NCBI GenBank assembly: GCA_033764445.1
Contig: JANRIZ010000040.1
Coordinates: 1 to 32,571, forward strand
Reading direction: 5' to 3'
Origin: JANRIZ01 sp033764445
Lineage (GTDB): Bacteria; Verrucomicrobiota; Verrucomicrobiia; JAWXBN01
DNA length: 32,571 bases
The notes below the pieces were generated by a model. That model did no database searches and was not told the origin of the DNA. It worked only from the letters and a program-made list of their open reading frames with translations. Positions 1-6,687 of the stretch are shown piece by piece; position 1 is the stretch's first letter; each line of letters starts with the position of its first letter. The position numbers were made by a program, and so were the translations under genes.

Positions 1-146
1 TCGTAGCTGGCGGCGATGCAGCAGGTGTGGTCCGTCTCCACCGCCACGACCCCGACCGGTTTTCCGCGCAATTCGTGGCGGACCTCCTGTTCCACCGAGG
101 CAAAATAGGAGTTTAGATCGACAAACAATGCGCCAACTTCCGACAT
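1..146 (-). CDS. Y-family (translesion) DNA polymerase, N-terminal fragment cut by the window edge
   Basis: Reading the minus strand from ATG at 146 gives 48 codons that stay open to the window edge. The peptide contains FVDLNSYFASVEQ at residues 8-20, then LRGKPVGVV and TCCIAASY. This is the start of the palm domain of DinB/UmuC-type polymerases. D10 is the expected first metal-binding Asp and F15 lies at the steric-gate position. The family bypasses DNA lesions with low fidelity. The gene diverges from nusA and shares the 197-bp intergenic region with it. I saw no clear minus-strand promoter. Which subfamily it belongs to (DinB, UmuC-like or ImuB-like) cannot be decided from 48 residues. 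Confidence 0.8.
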   Translation of the reverse strand, partial: MSEVGALFVDLNSYFASVEQEVRHELRGKPVGVVAVETDHTCCIAASY

Positions 147-250
147 GGTCCACAGCGTAGGCGCAAACACCCTTTCTGGCTACCCCCTGAATGGAAAAGC
201 CCATCCACTGGGTCCACAAACCTCGCGGTTCATCTTTAAAAATTGGGGTG

Positions 251-279
251 TTGACTTGGTTTGGTCCAATCGCTATATT
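251..279 (+). promoter_or_regulatory. Sigma-70-type promoter of the nusA-infB-rbfA-nrnA operon
   Basis: TTGACT (251-256) and TATATT (274-279) are separated by exactly 17 bp. Both hexamers differ from consensus at one position. The expected start is near 286, giving a leader of about 58 nt before the nusA ATG. No other plus-strand promoter of similar quality lies between the divergent polymerase gene and nusA. Confidence 0.75.
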
Positions 280-290
280 GACCCTTCCGT

Positions 291-328
291 AAGAGTGGGA
301 ATCCCAAAGGACCCACTTTTTTTATTTT
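291..328 (+). terminator. Terminator-like hairpin (possible attenuator) in the nusA leader
   Basis: Positions 291-299 (AAGAGTGGG) pair with 312-320 (CCCACTTTT) over nine positions including one G-U. An inner TCC/GGA stem (302-304 with 309-311) closes a CAAA loop. The U-rich run TTTATTTT follows (321-328). This is the form of an intrinsic terminator, but it starts only about five nucleotides after the predicted transcription start and lies directly before nusA. No plus-strand gene upstream would need it. Attenuation, perhaps by NusA itself since NusA stimulates hairpin termination, is inference. Confidence 0.6.
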
Positions 329-343
329 AACGGGAACGACATT

Positions 344-1603
344 ATGAACACCGAACTCATTGCAGGACTGGACTATCTGGAACGCGAAAAAGGCATCGAC
401 CGCGAGGTGCTGATCGAGGCGATCCAGAATGCCTTGTTGAGCGCGTCCAAAAAAAGTGTGGGCCCCGCCCGGCAGTTGCGCGTGGAGATCGACCGCAAAA
501 CCGGTGACATCAAGGCCATTGCCAAACTGGTGGTGGTGGAGAAAATCAAGAATTCCGCCAATGAGATCACCCTCAACGCCGCCCGGAAGATCAAGGCCGA
601 TGCCCAGGTTTCGGAGGAGCTGGATGTGGACGTCACCCCCTCGAATTTCGGGCGCATTGCCGCCCAGACAGCCAAGCAGGCCATGATGACCAAGCTGCGG
701 CAGATTGAGCGGGACAAGGTTTTTGTCGAGTTCAAGGACCGGGAAGGGGATCTGATCAGTGGCACGGTCCGTCGTTTTGACCGGTCAGATGTCATCATCG
801 ATCTCGGAAAGTTTGAGGCGGTCATGCCTTCCGACGAACGGGTTCCCACCGAGGACTACAACGTGGGGGACCGCGTGCGGGCCCTGGTTCTGACGGTGGC
901 CCCCAACGCCCACCGCGATTCCCAGATTGTCCTCTCGCGCAGCCATCCGAATTTTGTCCGCCGCCTTTTTGAACTGGAGGTGTCCGAAATCGCCGATGGG
1001 ACCATTGAGATCAAGGCCATCGCCCGGGAGCCGGGGTTCCGGACCAAGGTGGCGGTGCATTCAAAGGATGACAAGATCGACCCCGTGGGGGCCTGCATCG
1101 GCATCCGGGGTGCCCGCGTCAAAAACATCGTCCGTGAGCTCAACAACGAAAAGATCGACATCGTCCGTTTCTACACCAACATCCGCGAGTATGTGGCGGA
1201 ATCGCTCAAGCCCGCAAAGCTCAAGGCCATCGACATCGACGAGGCGGGCAAACGGGTGAAGGTCAAGGTTGATGAGGACCAGCTTTCCCTGGCCATCGGC
1301 AAACGCGGTCAGAATGCGCGACTGACCAAAAAACTGTGCGGGTACGAGATTGACATTGAGCGCGACACCTCCTCCCAGGCCGATTTCCAGAACAAGGTCG
1401 CCCAGGCGATCAGCACCCTTTCCCGCGACCTTGGCATCGATGCCGAGAAGGCCGGCAAGCTTGTCAATTCCGGGTTTCATTCCGTCGAGGATCTGGCCCA
1501 GGTTGATGAGGGGGACCTTGTTGAAGCGGCCAGTCTGTCTCCTGAGGAGGCCAAAACCATCCGCGATGCGGCGCTGAGCCGCACGGCCACCCCTGCGCAG
1601 TAA
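344..1603 (+). CDS. nusA: Transcription termination/antitermination factor NusA
   Basis: NusA binds RNA polymerase and nascent RNA and modulates pausing, termination and antitermination. The 419-residue protein has the expected order: an N-terminal RNAP-binding domain (about 1-125), an S1 domain (about 130-205), and KH1 and KH2 domains. GIRGARV begins at residue 253 in KH1 and GKRGQNAR at residue 319 in KH2. A C-terminal helical segment of about 60 residues resembles a helix-hairpin-helix or a single acidic-repeat domain, so there is one such domain rather than the two of E. coli. The ATG has no good Shine-Dalgarno sequence. It heads an operon with infB 25 nt downstream. The rimP gene that commonly precedes nusA is not here. 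Confidence 0.97.
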   Translation: MNTELIAGLDYLEREKGIDREVLIEAIQNALLSASKKSVGPARQLRVEIDRKTGDIKAIAKLVVVEKIKNSANEITLNAARKIKADAQVSEELDVDVTPSNFGRIAAQTAKQAMMTKLRQIERDKVFVEFKDREGDLISGTVRRFDRSDVIIDLGKFEAVMPSDERVPTEDYNVGDRVRALVLTVAPNAHRDSQIVLSRSHPNFVRRLFELEVSEIADGTIEIKAIAREPGFRTKVAVHSKDDKIDPVGACIGIRGARVKNIVRELNNEKIDIVRFYTNIREYVAESLKPAKLKAIDIDEAGKRVKVKVDEDQLSLAIGKRGQNARLTKKLCGYEIDIERDTSSQADFQNKVAQAISTLSRDLGIDAEKAGKLVNSGFHSVEDLAQVDEGDLVEAASLSPEEAKTIRDAALSRTATPAQ

Positions 1604-1628
1604 CACCCAGAAAGAAGCAACCGAATCT

Positions 1629-3830
1629 ATGGCGTTAAAAGAGCCCAAGTCAAAAACCACCTCCAAAGACAAGGCCGAGCCGGCTGATGCCGCGGCCAAG
1701 CGCTCTGTAACGCCCAAGTCCGCCCCTGCCAAAGGTTCGTCCGAAGCCCCCAAAAAACCGGCGGCCTCGCGGGCCAAACCGGCCAAGGAAAAGGAAACGG
1801 TCCCCGCTGAAACCCCGGCGGAGACGGCCGCTCCGGCGGTCCCTCCCGAGGCTTCCATTCCGGCAGCCCCGGACGGACCAGTGGTGACATCTGCGGAAAC
1901 CTCCGTGCCCCCCGTTGCCGCCACTCCGGCTCCCGCAGCGGTGGAACCGGCGGGTGTGAGTGGAAATGACTGCGAGCTGGTTGTCGAGGACAACAAGTTC
2001 ATCCATGTCAAGGGCAAGGGTGTGTTCCATGTGCCCATCCGCGAACTGGCCTCCAAGATCATGGACAAGGACGGGAAACCGCTCAAGCCCTTCCGTGTCA
2101 TCCAGGACCTGATGGAACTGAATATTTTTGAAAAGATTGACGGGGTGTTGACCGATATCGAAACCGCCAAAAAAGTCTGTCACAAGCATGGGTACGAGCT
2201 CGACCGTGAAAAACGCAAGTCGGTCGAACAGGTCAAGGAGGCGGTCAAGATCAAGGACGTCGAAAAGAAGACGGAACTTGAAAAAATGATCCAGGACAAG
2301 GTCCGTCTCCAGACCGTCCGCCCGCCGGTGGTCACCTTCATGGGGCATGTGGATCACGGCAAAACCTCGCTCATGGATGCCATCCGCAAAACGCGCGTGG
2401 TCGCCGGGGAGGCCGGAGGCATCACCCAGCACATCGGGGCCTATCAGGTCGTCGTCAAAAGCGGCGGGGCCGACCACCCCATCACCTTTCTGGACACCCC
2501 CGGTCACGAGGCTTTCACCGCCATGCGGATCCGCGGGGCCAATGTCACCGATATTGTCGTGCTGGTGGTGGCTGCCGACGACGGGCCGATGCCCCAGACC
2601 CGCGAGGCCTACAGCCATGCCAAGGCGGCGGGAGTCAAAATCATTGTCGCCATCAACAAGGTGGACCTGCCTTCGGCCAACGTCAACAAGGTCAAGGGTC
2701 AGCTCATGGAAATGGGTCTGGTCAGCGAGGACCTCGGCGGGGAAACGGGCATGATCGAGGTGTCCGCCACCAAGGGCCTCGGCATCAGTGACCTGCTCGA
2801 GCGGATGATTCTGGAGACTGAAATGCTCGAACTCAAGGCGAGTCCGGACGGACCCTGCAAGGGGACGATCATCGAGTCCCAGGTGGAGCAGGGACGCGGC
2901 CCGACGGCCACGGTCATCGTCCGCAACGGGACCCTGCATGTCGGGGATGCCGTTTATGTGCGTCCGTACTGGGGCAAGGTCAAGGGTCTCTTTGACGAGC
3001 ACGGCAAGGGCACGCGCGCATCCGGCCCCTCGGGTGCGGTCAAGATCATCGGGCTCACCGGTGTGCCGGATGCGGGCATGGAATTTTTCGTCATGGATGA
3101 AAAGGAGGCCCGGTCCCGGTCTGAAAAGGACCTGGAGGAGCTGCGCCAGGGCAAATTGCAGCAGGGCAAAAAGGTGTCCCTGGAAAACCTGTTTGAATCC
3201 ATTGCCAAGGGCCAGCGCAAATCGCTGAATCTGATCCTCAAGACCGATGTGATGGGCTCCTCGGAGGCCCTGGCCGGTCAGCTCTCGAAAATCAACAGTG
3301 AGAAGATTGATCTGAACATGATCCACAATGCCGTGGGGCCGATCACTGAAAACGACATTTTGCTGGCCTCGGCCTCGGAGGCGATGATTTTCGGGTTCAA
3401 CGTGAAGGTGGAGACCCGGGCCGCCGAGCTGGCCAAACGCGAGGATGTGAATGTCCGCCTTTACTCGATCATCTATGAGCTGATCCAGGATGTGGAGGAG
3501 GCCATGGCCGGACGTCTGGACCCCGAACTGAAGGAATCGGTCATCGGTCATGCCCAGGTCAAACAGATTTTCGAGCTTTCCAAGGGCGGCAATGTGGCCG
3601 GGTGCGTGGTCACCGACGGACGGATCAGCCGCCAGGGAAAAGCGCGTCTCCTGCGCCGCAAATTGCTGATCTATACCGGGGCGCTGGGCACCCTGCGCCG
3701 GTTCCAGGATGACGTGGGCGAGGTCCGGTCCGGTCTGGAGTGCGGTCTGCGTCTGGAGGGATTCCAGGACTACGAGGTCGGAGACATCATCGAATGCTAT
3801 TCAATCGAGAAGGTGGCCCAGAAACTGTAG
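1629..3830 (+). CDS. infB: Translation initiation factor IF-2
   Basis: IF-2 is the GTPase that brings initiator fMet-tRNA to the 30S subunit and promotes subunit joining. The 733-residue protein starts with a low-complexity Lys/Ala/Pro-rich tail (about 1-115), followed by an IF2-N-like segment. The G domain shows GHVDHGKT (239-246), DTPGHEAF (from 289), NKVD (343-346) and SATKG (379-383). Domains II, III and the fMet-tRNA-binding C-terminal domain follow, ending in VGDIIECYSIEKV. Its length is at the short end for bacterial IF-2. It lies between nusA and rbfA, the classic arrangement. Confidence 0.98.
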   Translation: MALKEPKSKTTSKDKAEPADAAAKRSVTPKSAPAKGSSEAPKKPAASRAKPAKEKETVPAETPAETAAPAVPPEASIPAAPDGPVVTSAETSVPPVAATPAPAAVEPAGVSGNDCELVVEDNKFIHVKGKGVFHVPIRELASKIMDKDGKPLKPFRVIQDLMELNIFEKIDGVLTDIETAKKVCHKHGYELDREKRKSVEQVKEAVKIKDVEKKTELEKMIQDKVRLQTVRPPVVTFMGHVDHGKTSLMDAIRKTRVVAGEAGGITQHIGAYQVVVKSGGADHPITFLDTPGHEAFTAMRIRGANVTDIVVLVVAADDGPMPQTREAYSHAKAAGVKIIVAINKVDLPSANVNKVKGQLMEMGLVSEDLGGETGMIEVSATKGLGISDLLERMILETEMLELKASPDGPCKGTIIESQVEQGRGPTATVIVRNGTLHVGDAVYVRPYWGKVKGLFDEHGKGTRASGPSGAVKIIGLTGVPDAGMEFFVMDEKEARSRSEKDLEELRQGKLQQGKKVSLENLFESIAKGQRKSLNLILKTDVMGSSEALAGQLSKINSEKIDLNMIHNAVGPITENDILLASASEAMIFGFNVKVETRAAELAKREDVNVRLYSIIYELIQDVEEAMAGRLDPELKESVIGHAQVKQIFELSKGGNVAGCVVTDGRISRQGKARLLRRKLLIYTGALGTLRRFQDDVGEVRSGLECGLRLEGFQDYEVGDIIECYSIEKVAQKL

Positions 3831-3889
3831 GCTGCTGACGGACCGATTCCCCTCCCGGAAACCCCGGGAATTTGAATGGAGACCCCCGC

Positions 3890-4267
3890 ATGAAAAACCG
3901 GATGGACCGAGTCAATGAACTGGTGAAACGTTCGATCAGTGAAATCATCCGCAAGGAGCTTTCCTTTGACCTGGGACTGATCACCATCAACGATGTCCAG
4001 GTGGCGCCCAATCTCCGCAACGCGAACGTGTTTTTCGGTGTGATTGGGAAGGACCCCTCCGCAGAGCCGCAGGCACTCAAGTTGCTGATGGATCACCGTG
4101 AGAAAATCCAGCATCTGATGAGCCGTGAGGTCATCCTCAAATACACCCCGGTCCTGAAATTTGTCCTGGACACCTCCGTGGAACGCGGTGTGCGCGTGCT
4201 TCAGATCATGGATGAACTGGAACGGACCCACCCGGAACAGTTTGAGGAGGAGGAGGAACACTCGTGA
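3890..4267 (+). CDS. rbfA: 30S ribosome-binding factor RbfA
   Basis: RbfA is a KH-like protein that helps mature the 5' end of 16S rRNA in the small subunit. I place the start at ATG 3890 (MKNRMDRVNEL, 125 residues) because GGAG (3878-3881) sits eight bases upstream. An in-frame TTG at 3872 is possible but has no ribosome binding site. Family features are the N-terminal R-V-N-E-L-V-K-R-S-I-S-E-I-I helix and the segment around NDVQVAPNLRNANVFF. The C-terminal tail is Glu-rich. The gene's TGA overlaps the GTG start of the next gene, so the two are probably translationally coupled. Confidence 0.93.
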   Translation: MKNRMDRVNELVKRSISEIIRKELSFDLGLITINDVQVAPNLRNANVFFGVIGKDPSAEPQALKLLMDHREKIQHLMSREVILKYTPVLKFVLDTSVERGVRVLQIMDELERTHPEQFEEEEEHS

Positions 4268-5262
4268 ATGCCACGCTGGCGCAGGTGGCCGCAGAGTTGC
4301 ACGCACGCGACGATTTTCTGGTTGTCACGCACATGCGTCCCGATGCCGATGCCACCGGATCCCAGCTCGCCCTGGGGGCCGCCCTCGAGAACGCCGGCAA
4401 AAAGGTCACGTACTGGAGTTCCGACCCCGTCCCGGAAAAATTCTTTTTCCTGCCCGGCTGGCGCAAGGTGGTGGTGCCCCTCCAGGAAGCGTCCTTTCAG
4501 ACCGTCGTCAGTGTGGACTGCGCCAGCTTCGAGCGTCTGGGCAGAATGCGGCACCTGATTGCGCGGCTGCGGAAGGACCCCGCCCAGGGACCGGAACCCT
4601 TTTTTGTGAATCTTGACCATCACGTGAGCAACACGCTTTTTGCCGATCTCAACTGCATGGACTTTTCCTCCCCCGCCTCCGGGCAGATCGTGTACGAACT
4701 TCTGGGGGAGGCCGGATTTCCGCTGACCCTGGACATTGCCACCTGCCTGTATGCGGCCATTTCCACGGATACCGGTTCGTTCCAGTATCCCAACACGACC
4801 TCGAAAACCATGCGGGTGGTGGCCGAGCTGATGGAGACGGGGTTGAAGGTCGGCCAACTCAACCAGTTCATTTACGAGAGCTTCCCCCTGCGCCGGCTCA
4901 AATTGCTCAAAGAAGTCCTTGCGACGGTCAGTTTTGAGGACGGGGACCGGGTGGCCTGGTTTAAGATCACCCGGGAAATGTATGTCCGCAGCGGAGCCAA
5001 ACCCGAGGACAACGAGAATTTCATCGATGTCATCCGTTCGGTCCGTCCGGTGATGGTGGCCATTCTTTTTGAGGAGGAGGAGGGCGGGCTGGTGCGGCTG
5101 AGTCTCCGTTCCAAGGATCCGCAGGTGGTGGATGTCAACGGAGTCGCGCAGCAATTTGGGGGAGGGGGACATGCCGCCGCCGCCGGGGCGCGTCCGTCCG
5201 GAACCCTGGATGAGATCATTCCCCGGGTGCTGGCGGCGGTTTCGGACCGGCTGAAGGGCTGA
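4264..5262 (+). CDS. nrnA: DHH/DHHA1 phosphoesterase, NrnA-like oligoribonuclease / pAp phosphatase
   Basis: NrnA-type enzymes degrade very short RNAs and, in many species, 3'-phosphoadenosine 5'-phosphate. The 332-residue protein has the DHH-family metal motifs THMRPDADATGS (22-33), a VDCAS segment, and LDHHVSN with D118-H119-H120. The C-terminal DHHA1 motif is FGGGGHAAAAG (from 298). The start is GTG 4264, overlapping the rbfA stop in GTGA, with a strong GGAGG-rich ribosome binding site at 4244-4256. Location after rbfA is common for this family. The substrate (oligoribonucleotides versus pAp) is not resolved by sequence alone. Confidence 0.9.
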   Translation: MNATLAQVAAELHARDDFLVVTHMRPDADATGSQLALGAALENAGKKVTYWSSDPVPEKFFFLPGWRKVVVPLQEASFQTVVSVDCASFERLGRMRHLIARLRKDPAQGPEPFFVNLDHHVSNTLFADLNCMDFSSPASGQIVYELLGEAGFPLTLDIATCLYAAISTDTGSFQYPNTTSKTMRVVAELMETGLKVGQLNQFIYESFPLRRLKLLKEVLATVSFEDGDRVAWFKITREMYVRSGAKPEDNENFIDVIRSVRPVMVAILFEEEEGGLVRLSLRSKDPQVVDVNGVAQQFGGGGHAAAAGARPSGTLDEIIPRVLAAVSDRLKG

Positions 5263-5275
5263 AGAGGGAGACTTT

Positions 5276-5438
5276 CCCGCAGATGTCGCAGAGAACCGCG
5301 GATTTTTAGCCGCAAAAATGCACAAAAGCCACAAGGGGGGATGGGGGGTGGATGTCTAATGACTATGGGCGGATTCCGCTCGCTCAACGCACTCAGGCCA
5401 GAACGGACATCCGGCAACCGGGAACCACAGATTTTTTT
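5276..5438 (+). repeat. Degenerate CGCAGA/CGCAAAA-type intergenic repeat tract
   Basis: Immediately after nrnA, 5276-5336 consists of roughly 10-12-base units of the kind CGCAGATGT, CGCAGAGAAC, CGCGGATTTTT, CCGCAAAAATG, CACAAAAGC, CACAAGG. A shorter echo (ACCACAGATTTTTTT) occurs near 5424-5438. From memory, similar units occur between genes in many environmental bacteria. Copy number in this genome cannot be seen here. The stretch from 5340 to about 5540 holds no gene I can support. Confidence 0.35.
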
Positions 5439-5478
5439 GGGAGGCCGACAACCGACACCGCATGGGTGGAAAAACAGC

Positions 5479-5508
5479 TTGCCATGTGTCGGGGACGGCT
5501 CTAATCAT
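5479..5508 (+). promoter_or_regulatory. Weak candidate promoter for the B12-riboswitch operon
   Basis: TTGCCA (5479-5484) matches the -35 consensus at five of six positions. An 18-bp spacer leads to AATCAT (5503-5508), with four of six positions matching. The predicted start near 5515 would lie about 30 nt before the riboswitch aptamer, which fits. The -10 match is poor, so this is only a candidate. Confidence 0.3.
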
Positions 5509-5546
5509 TGCGACAGTTCTTTGGATCAAACCAAAAAAATCAGATC

Positions 5547-5696
5547 GTTGTAAGGTGCAGGGAATGCCGTGTGAACCGGCAACAGTTGCGCTGCGGTATC
5601 TGGCGACGAACGCTCAGAACAGCCAATCTTCCATCCGGAAGGTGAAGGCGAGCGGGAGGTTAACCAGCCAGGAGTCCGAATATCTGTCCTTACAAT
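5547..5696 (+). promoter_or_regulatory. Cobalamin (vitamin B12) riboswitch aptamer
   Basis: A closing stem TTGTAAGG (5548-5555) pairs perfectly with CCTTACAA (5688-5695). Inside lies the conserved core. AGGGAA at 5559-5564 is followed by the stem-loop TGCCG-TGTGAAC-CGGCA and then GCGCTGCGGTA (5588-5598). These align without gaps to the E. coli btuB leader core as I remember it. A second arm is closed by CGCTC (5611-5615) with GAGCG (5650-5654). It contains AGCCA and the hairpin CTTCC/GGAAG, and is followed by CGGGAGG. The B12 box AGTCCGAATATCTGTC (5673-5688) closes the core and deviates from AGYCMGGAGACCKGCC at only a few sites. It lies in the leader of the PEP-CTERM/pseudopilin operon. Confidence 0.87.
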
Positions 5697-5801
5697 GCTC
5701 GTTCGCGCCGGGCACGGGTGTGTCTGGCCGCGCAAAATCTTCTTCGCACGAAAGAAGAATGAGGCCTCGAAAAAACGTCCCGTCCCTCCGGACCCGATGC
5801 G

Positions 5802-5864
5802 AAGCCTTGAGTGACCTGCAGGGAGACCCCCCGTCTCCTCTGCAAAATGTGCTCAGGGCTTTTT
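5802..5864 (+). terminator. Intrinsic terminator, likely expression platform of the B12 riboswitch
   Basis: AAGCCTTGAG (5802-5811) pairs with CTCAGGGCTT (5852-5861), ten positions with one U-G, and the run of five T ends at 5864. Nested inside is a second strong hairpin: TGCAG-GGAGAC (5817-5827) with GTCTCC-T-CTGCA (5833-5844), one bulge, loop CCCCC. An alternative hairpin, GGCCTCG (5763-5769) against CGAAGCC (5800-5806) with one mismatch, would consume the 5' arm and could be the antiterminator. Smaller hairpins lie at 5704-5732 and 5738-5758. Ligand-bound RNA would be expected to terminate here, keeping the downstream genes off when B12 is plentiful. Confidence 0.65.
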
Positions 5865-5943
5865 CATTTCCGGAACAGGTGCCCGGTTTTTCAGGCCCGA
5901 ACCCAACGTGTCACAACCCCCTTGGAAAGGACCTGAAAATAAA

Positions 5944-6687
5944 ATGAAAACCCGTCAACTTCTCCGCACCGCCCTTCTGCTGGTGGCGTTTACACTTCTG
6001 ACAAGCCGTTTGACTGGCCAGGTCACGAGCTTTTCCGACGTCCAGTATTGGACCGGCAGCGGCACCAATGAATCGGTGATGATCCTCAACTGGAACGACT
6101 CGCTCGCACCCCAATCCCTCGCGTGGGGGTACCGTTGGAATGGGACGGCCTCCGCCGCCGATATGCTCACGGCCATTGTGGTGGCCGATACCCGGCTCTA
6201 TTCCCGGATGGAGACCACCGGATTTGGCCTGACCCTGTACGGATTGGGATATGACCGCGACAATGATGGCACGTTCGGGATCAGTGACGGCACCGTGTTT
6301 GATTCCAATGGCATAGCCAACACGACCTTTGGGGACGGTCCTCCCGGATTTACCGCCCCCACCGCCACCGACCTTTCCGATCATTACAAGGAAGGGTGGT
6401 GGACCGGGTTCTGGGGTTTTTTCAACGGGGTCGGCAACCCCATGAGTGGCGGTTCCTGGACAGTGGCCGGCGTCGGTTTGAGCGACCACACCCTCACCAG
6501 CGGCAACTGGGAGTCGCTCGGGTTTGACCAGGATTTTTCCTTTGATGGCGCCGATGCCCCGACCGTGGCCACTGCCGCCGCCGTGCCCGAGCCCCGCACC
6601 ACGGTTTTGACCGGGCTGGCCGCCGCGCTCCTGTGTTTGCGCAAAATGCGGGGACGTGCAAAGGCGGTCCGGGAGGGAGGCTTGTGA
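5944..6687 (+). CDS. PEP-CTERM-sorted surface protein of unknown function, B12-riboswitch controlled
   Basis: The start is ATG 5944 with GGAAAGGA at 5924-5931; an upstream GTG at 5908 would hide the signal peptide. The 247-residue protein has a signal peptide (MKTRQLLRTALLLVAF, cleavage near residue 26). Its aromatic-rich body contains QYWTGSGTNESVMILNWND, WGYRWNGTASAADML (from 61), YKEGWWTGFWGFF (148-160) and a TLTSGNWES segment. DRDNDGTFGISD (104-115) fits an EF-hand-like calcium loop. The C-terminus carries VPEP (214-217), a hydrophobic helix and RKMRGR, the PEP-CTERM signal recognised by exosortase. The tail after the Arg cluster is unusually long. Its TGA overlaps the next gene's GTG. 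The riboswitch upstream and cobS/cobC nearby suggest a role linked to corrinoids, but no catalytic motif is visible. Confidence 0.88.
   Translation: MKTRQLLRTALLLVAFTLLTSRLTGQVTSFSDVQYWTGSGTNESVMILNWNDSLAPQSLAWGYRWNGTASAADMLTAIVVADTRLYSRMETTGFGLTLYGLGYDRDNDGTFGISDGTVFDSNGIANTTFGDGPPGFTAPTATDLSDHYKEGWWTGFWGFFNGVGNPMSGGSWTVAGVGLSDHTLTSGNWESLGFDQDFSFDGADAPTVATAAAVPEPRTTVLTGLAAALLCLRKMRGRAKAVREGGL

Noticed and set aside
145..330. 61-codon plus-strand ORF before nusA
   Set aside because: It overlaps the promoter and leader hairpin, has no ribosome binding site and opposes the start of the Y-family polymerase gene.
5700..5800. Cyclic-di-GMP (GEMM) riboswitch, considered because of GCGCAAAA and GAAA elements
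   Set aside because: The order of conserved GEMM blocks does not fit, whereas the cobalamin aptamer just upstream fits throughout.
5263..5943. Sigma-54 (-24/-12) promoter such as described for some PEP-CTERM genes
   Set aside because: No GG-N10-GC pair in a convincing context was found.
5341..5947. Two plus-strand ORFs (70 and 161 codons) before the PEP-CTERM gene
   Set aside because: The longer covers the B12 riboswitch and its terminator; the peptides have no domain character and the structured RNA explains the sequence.
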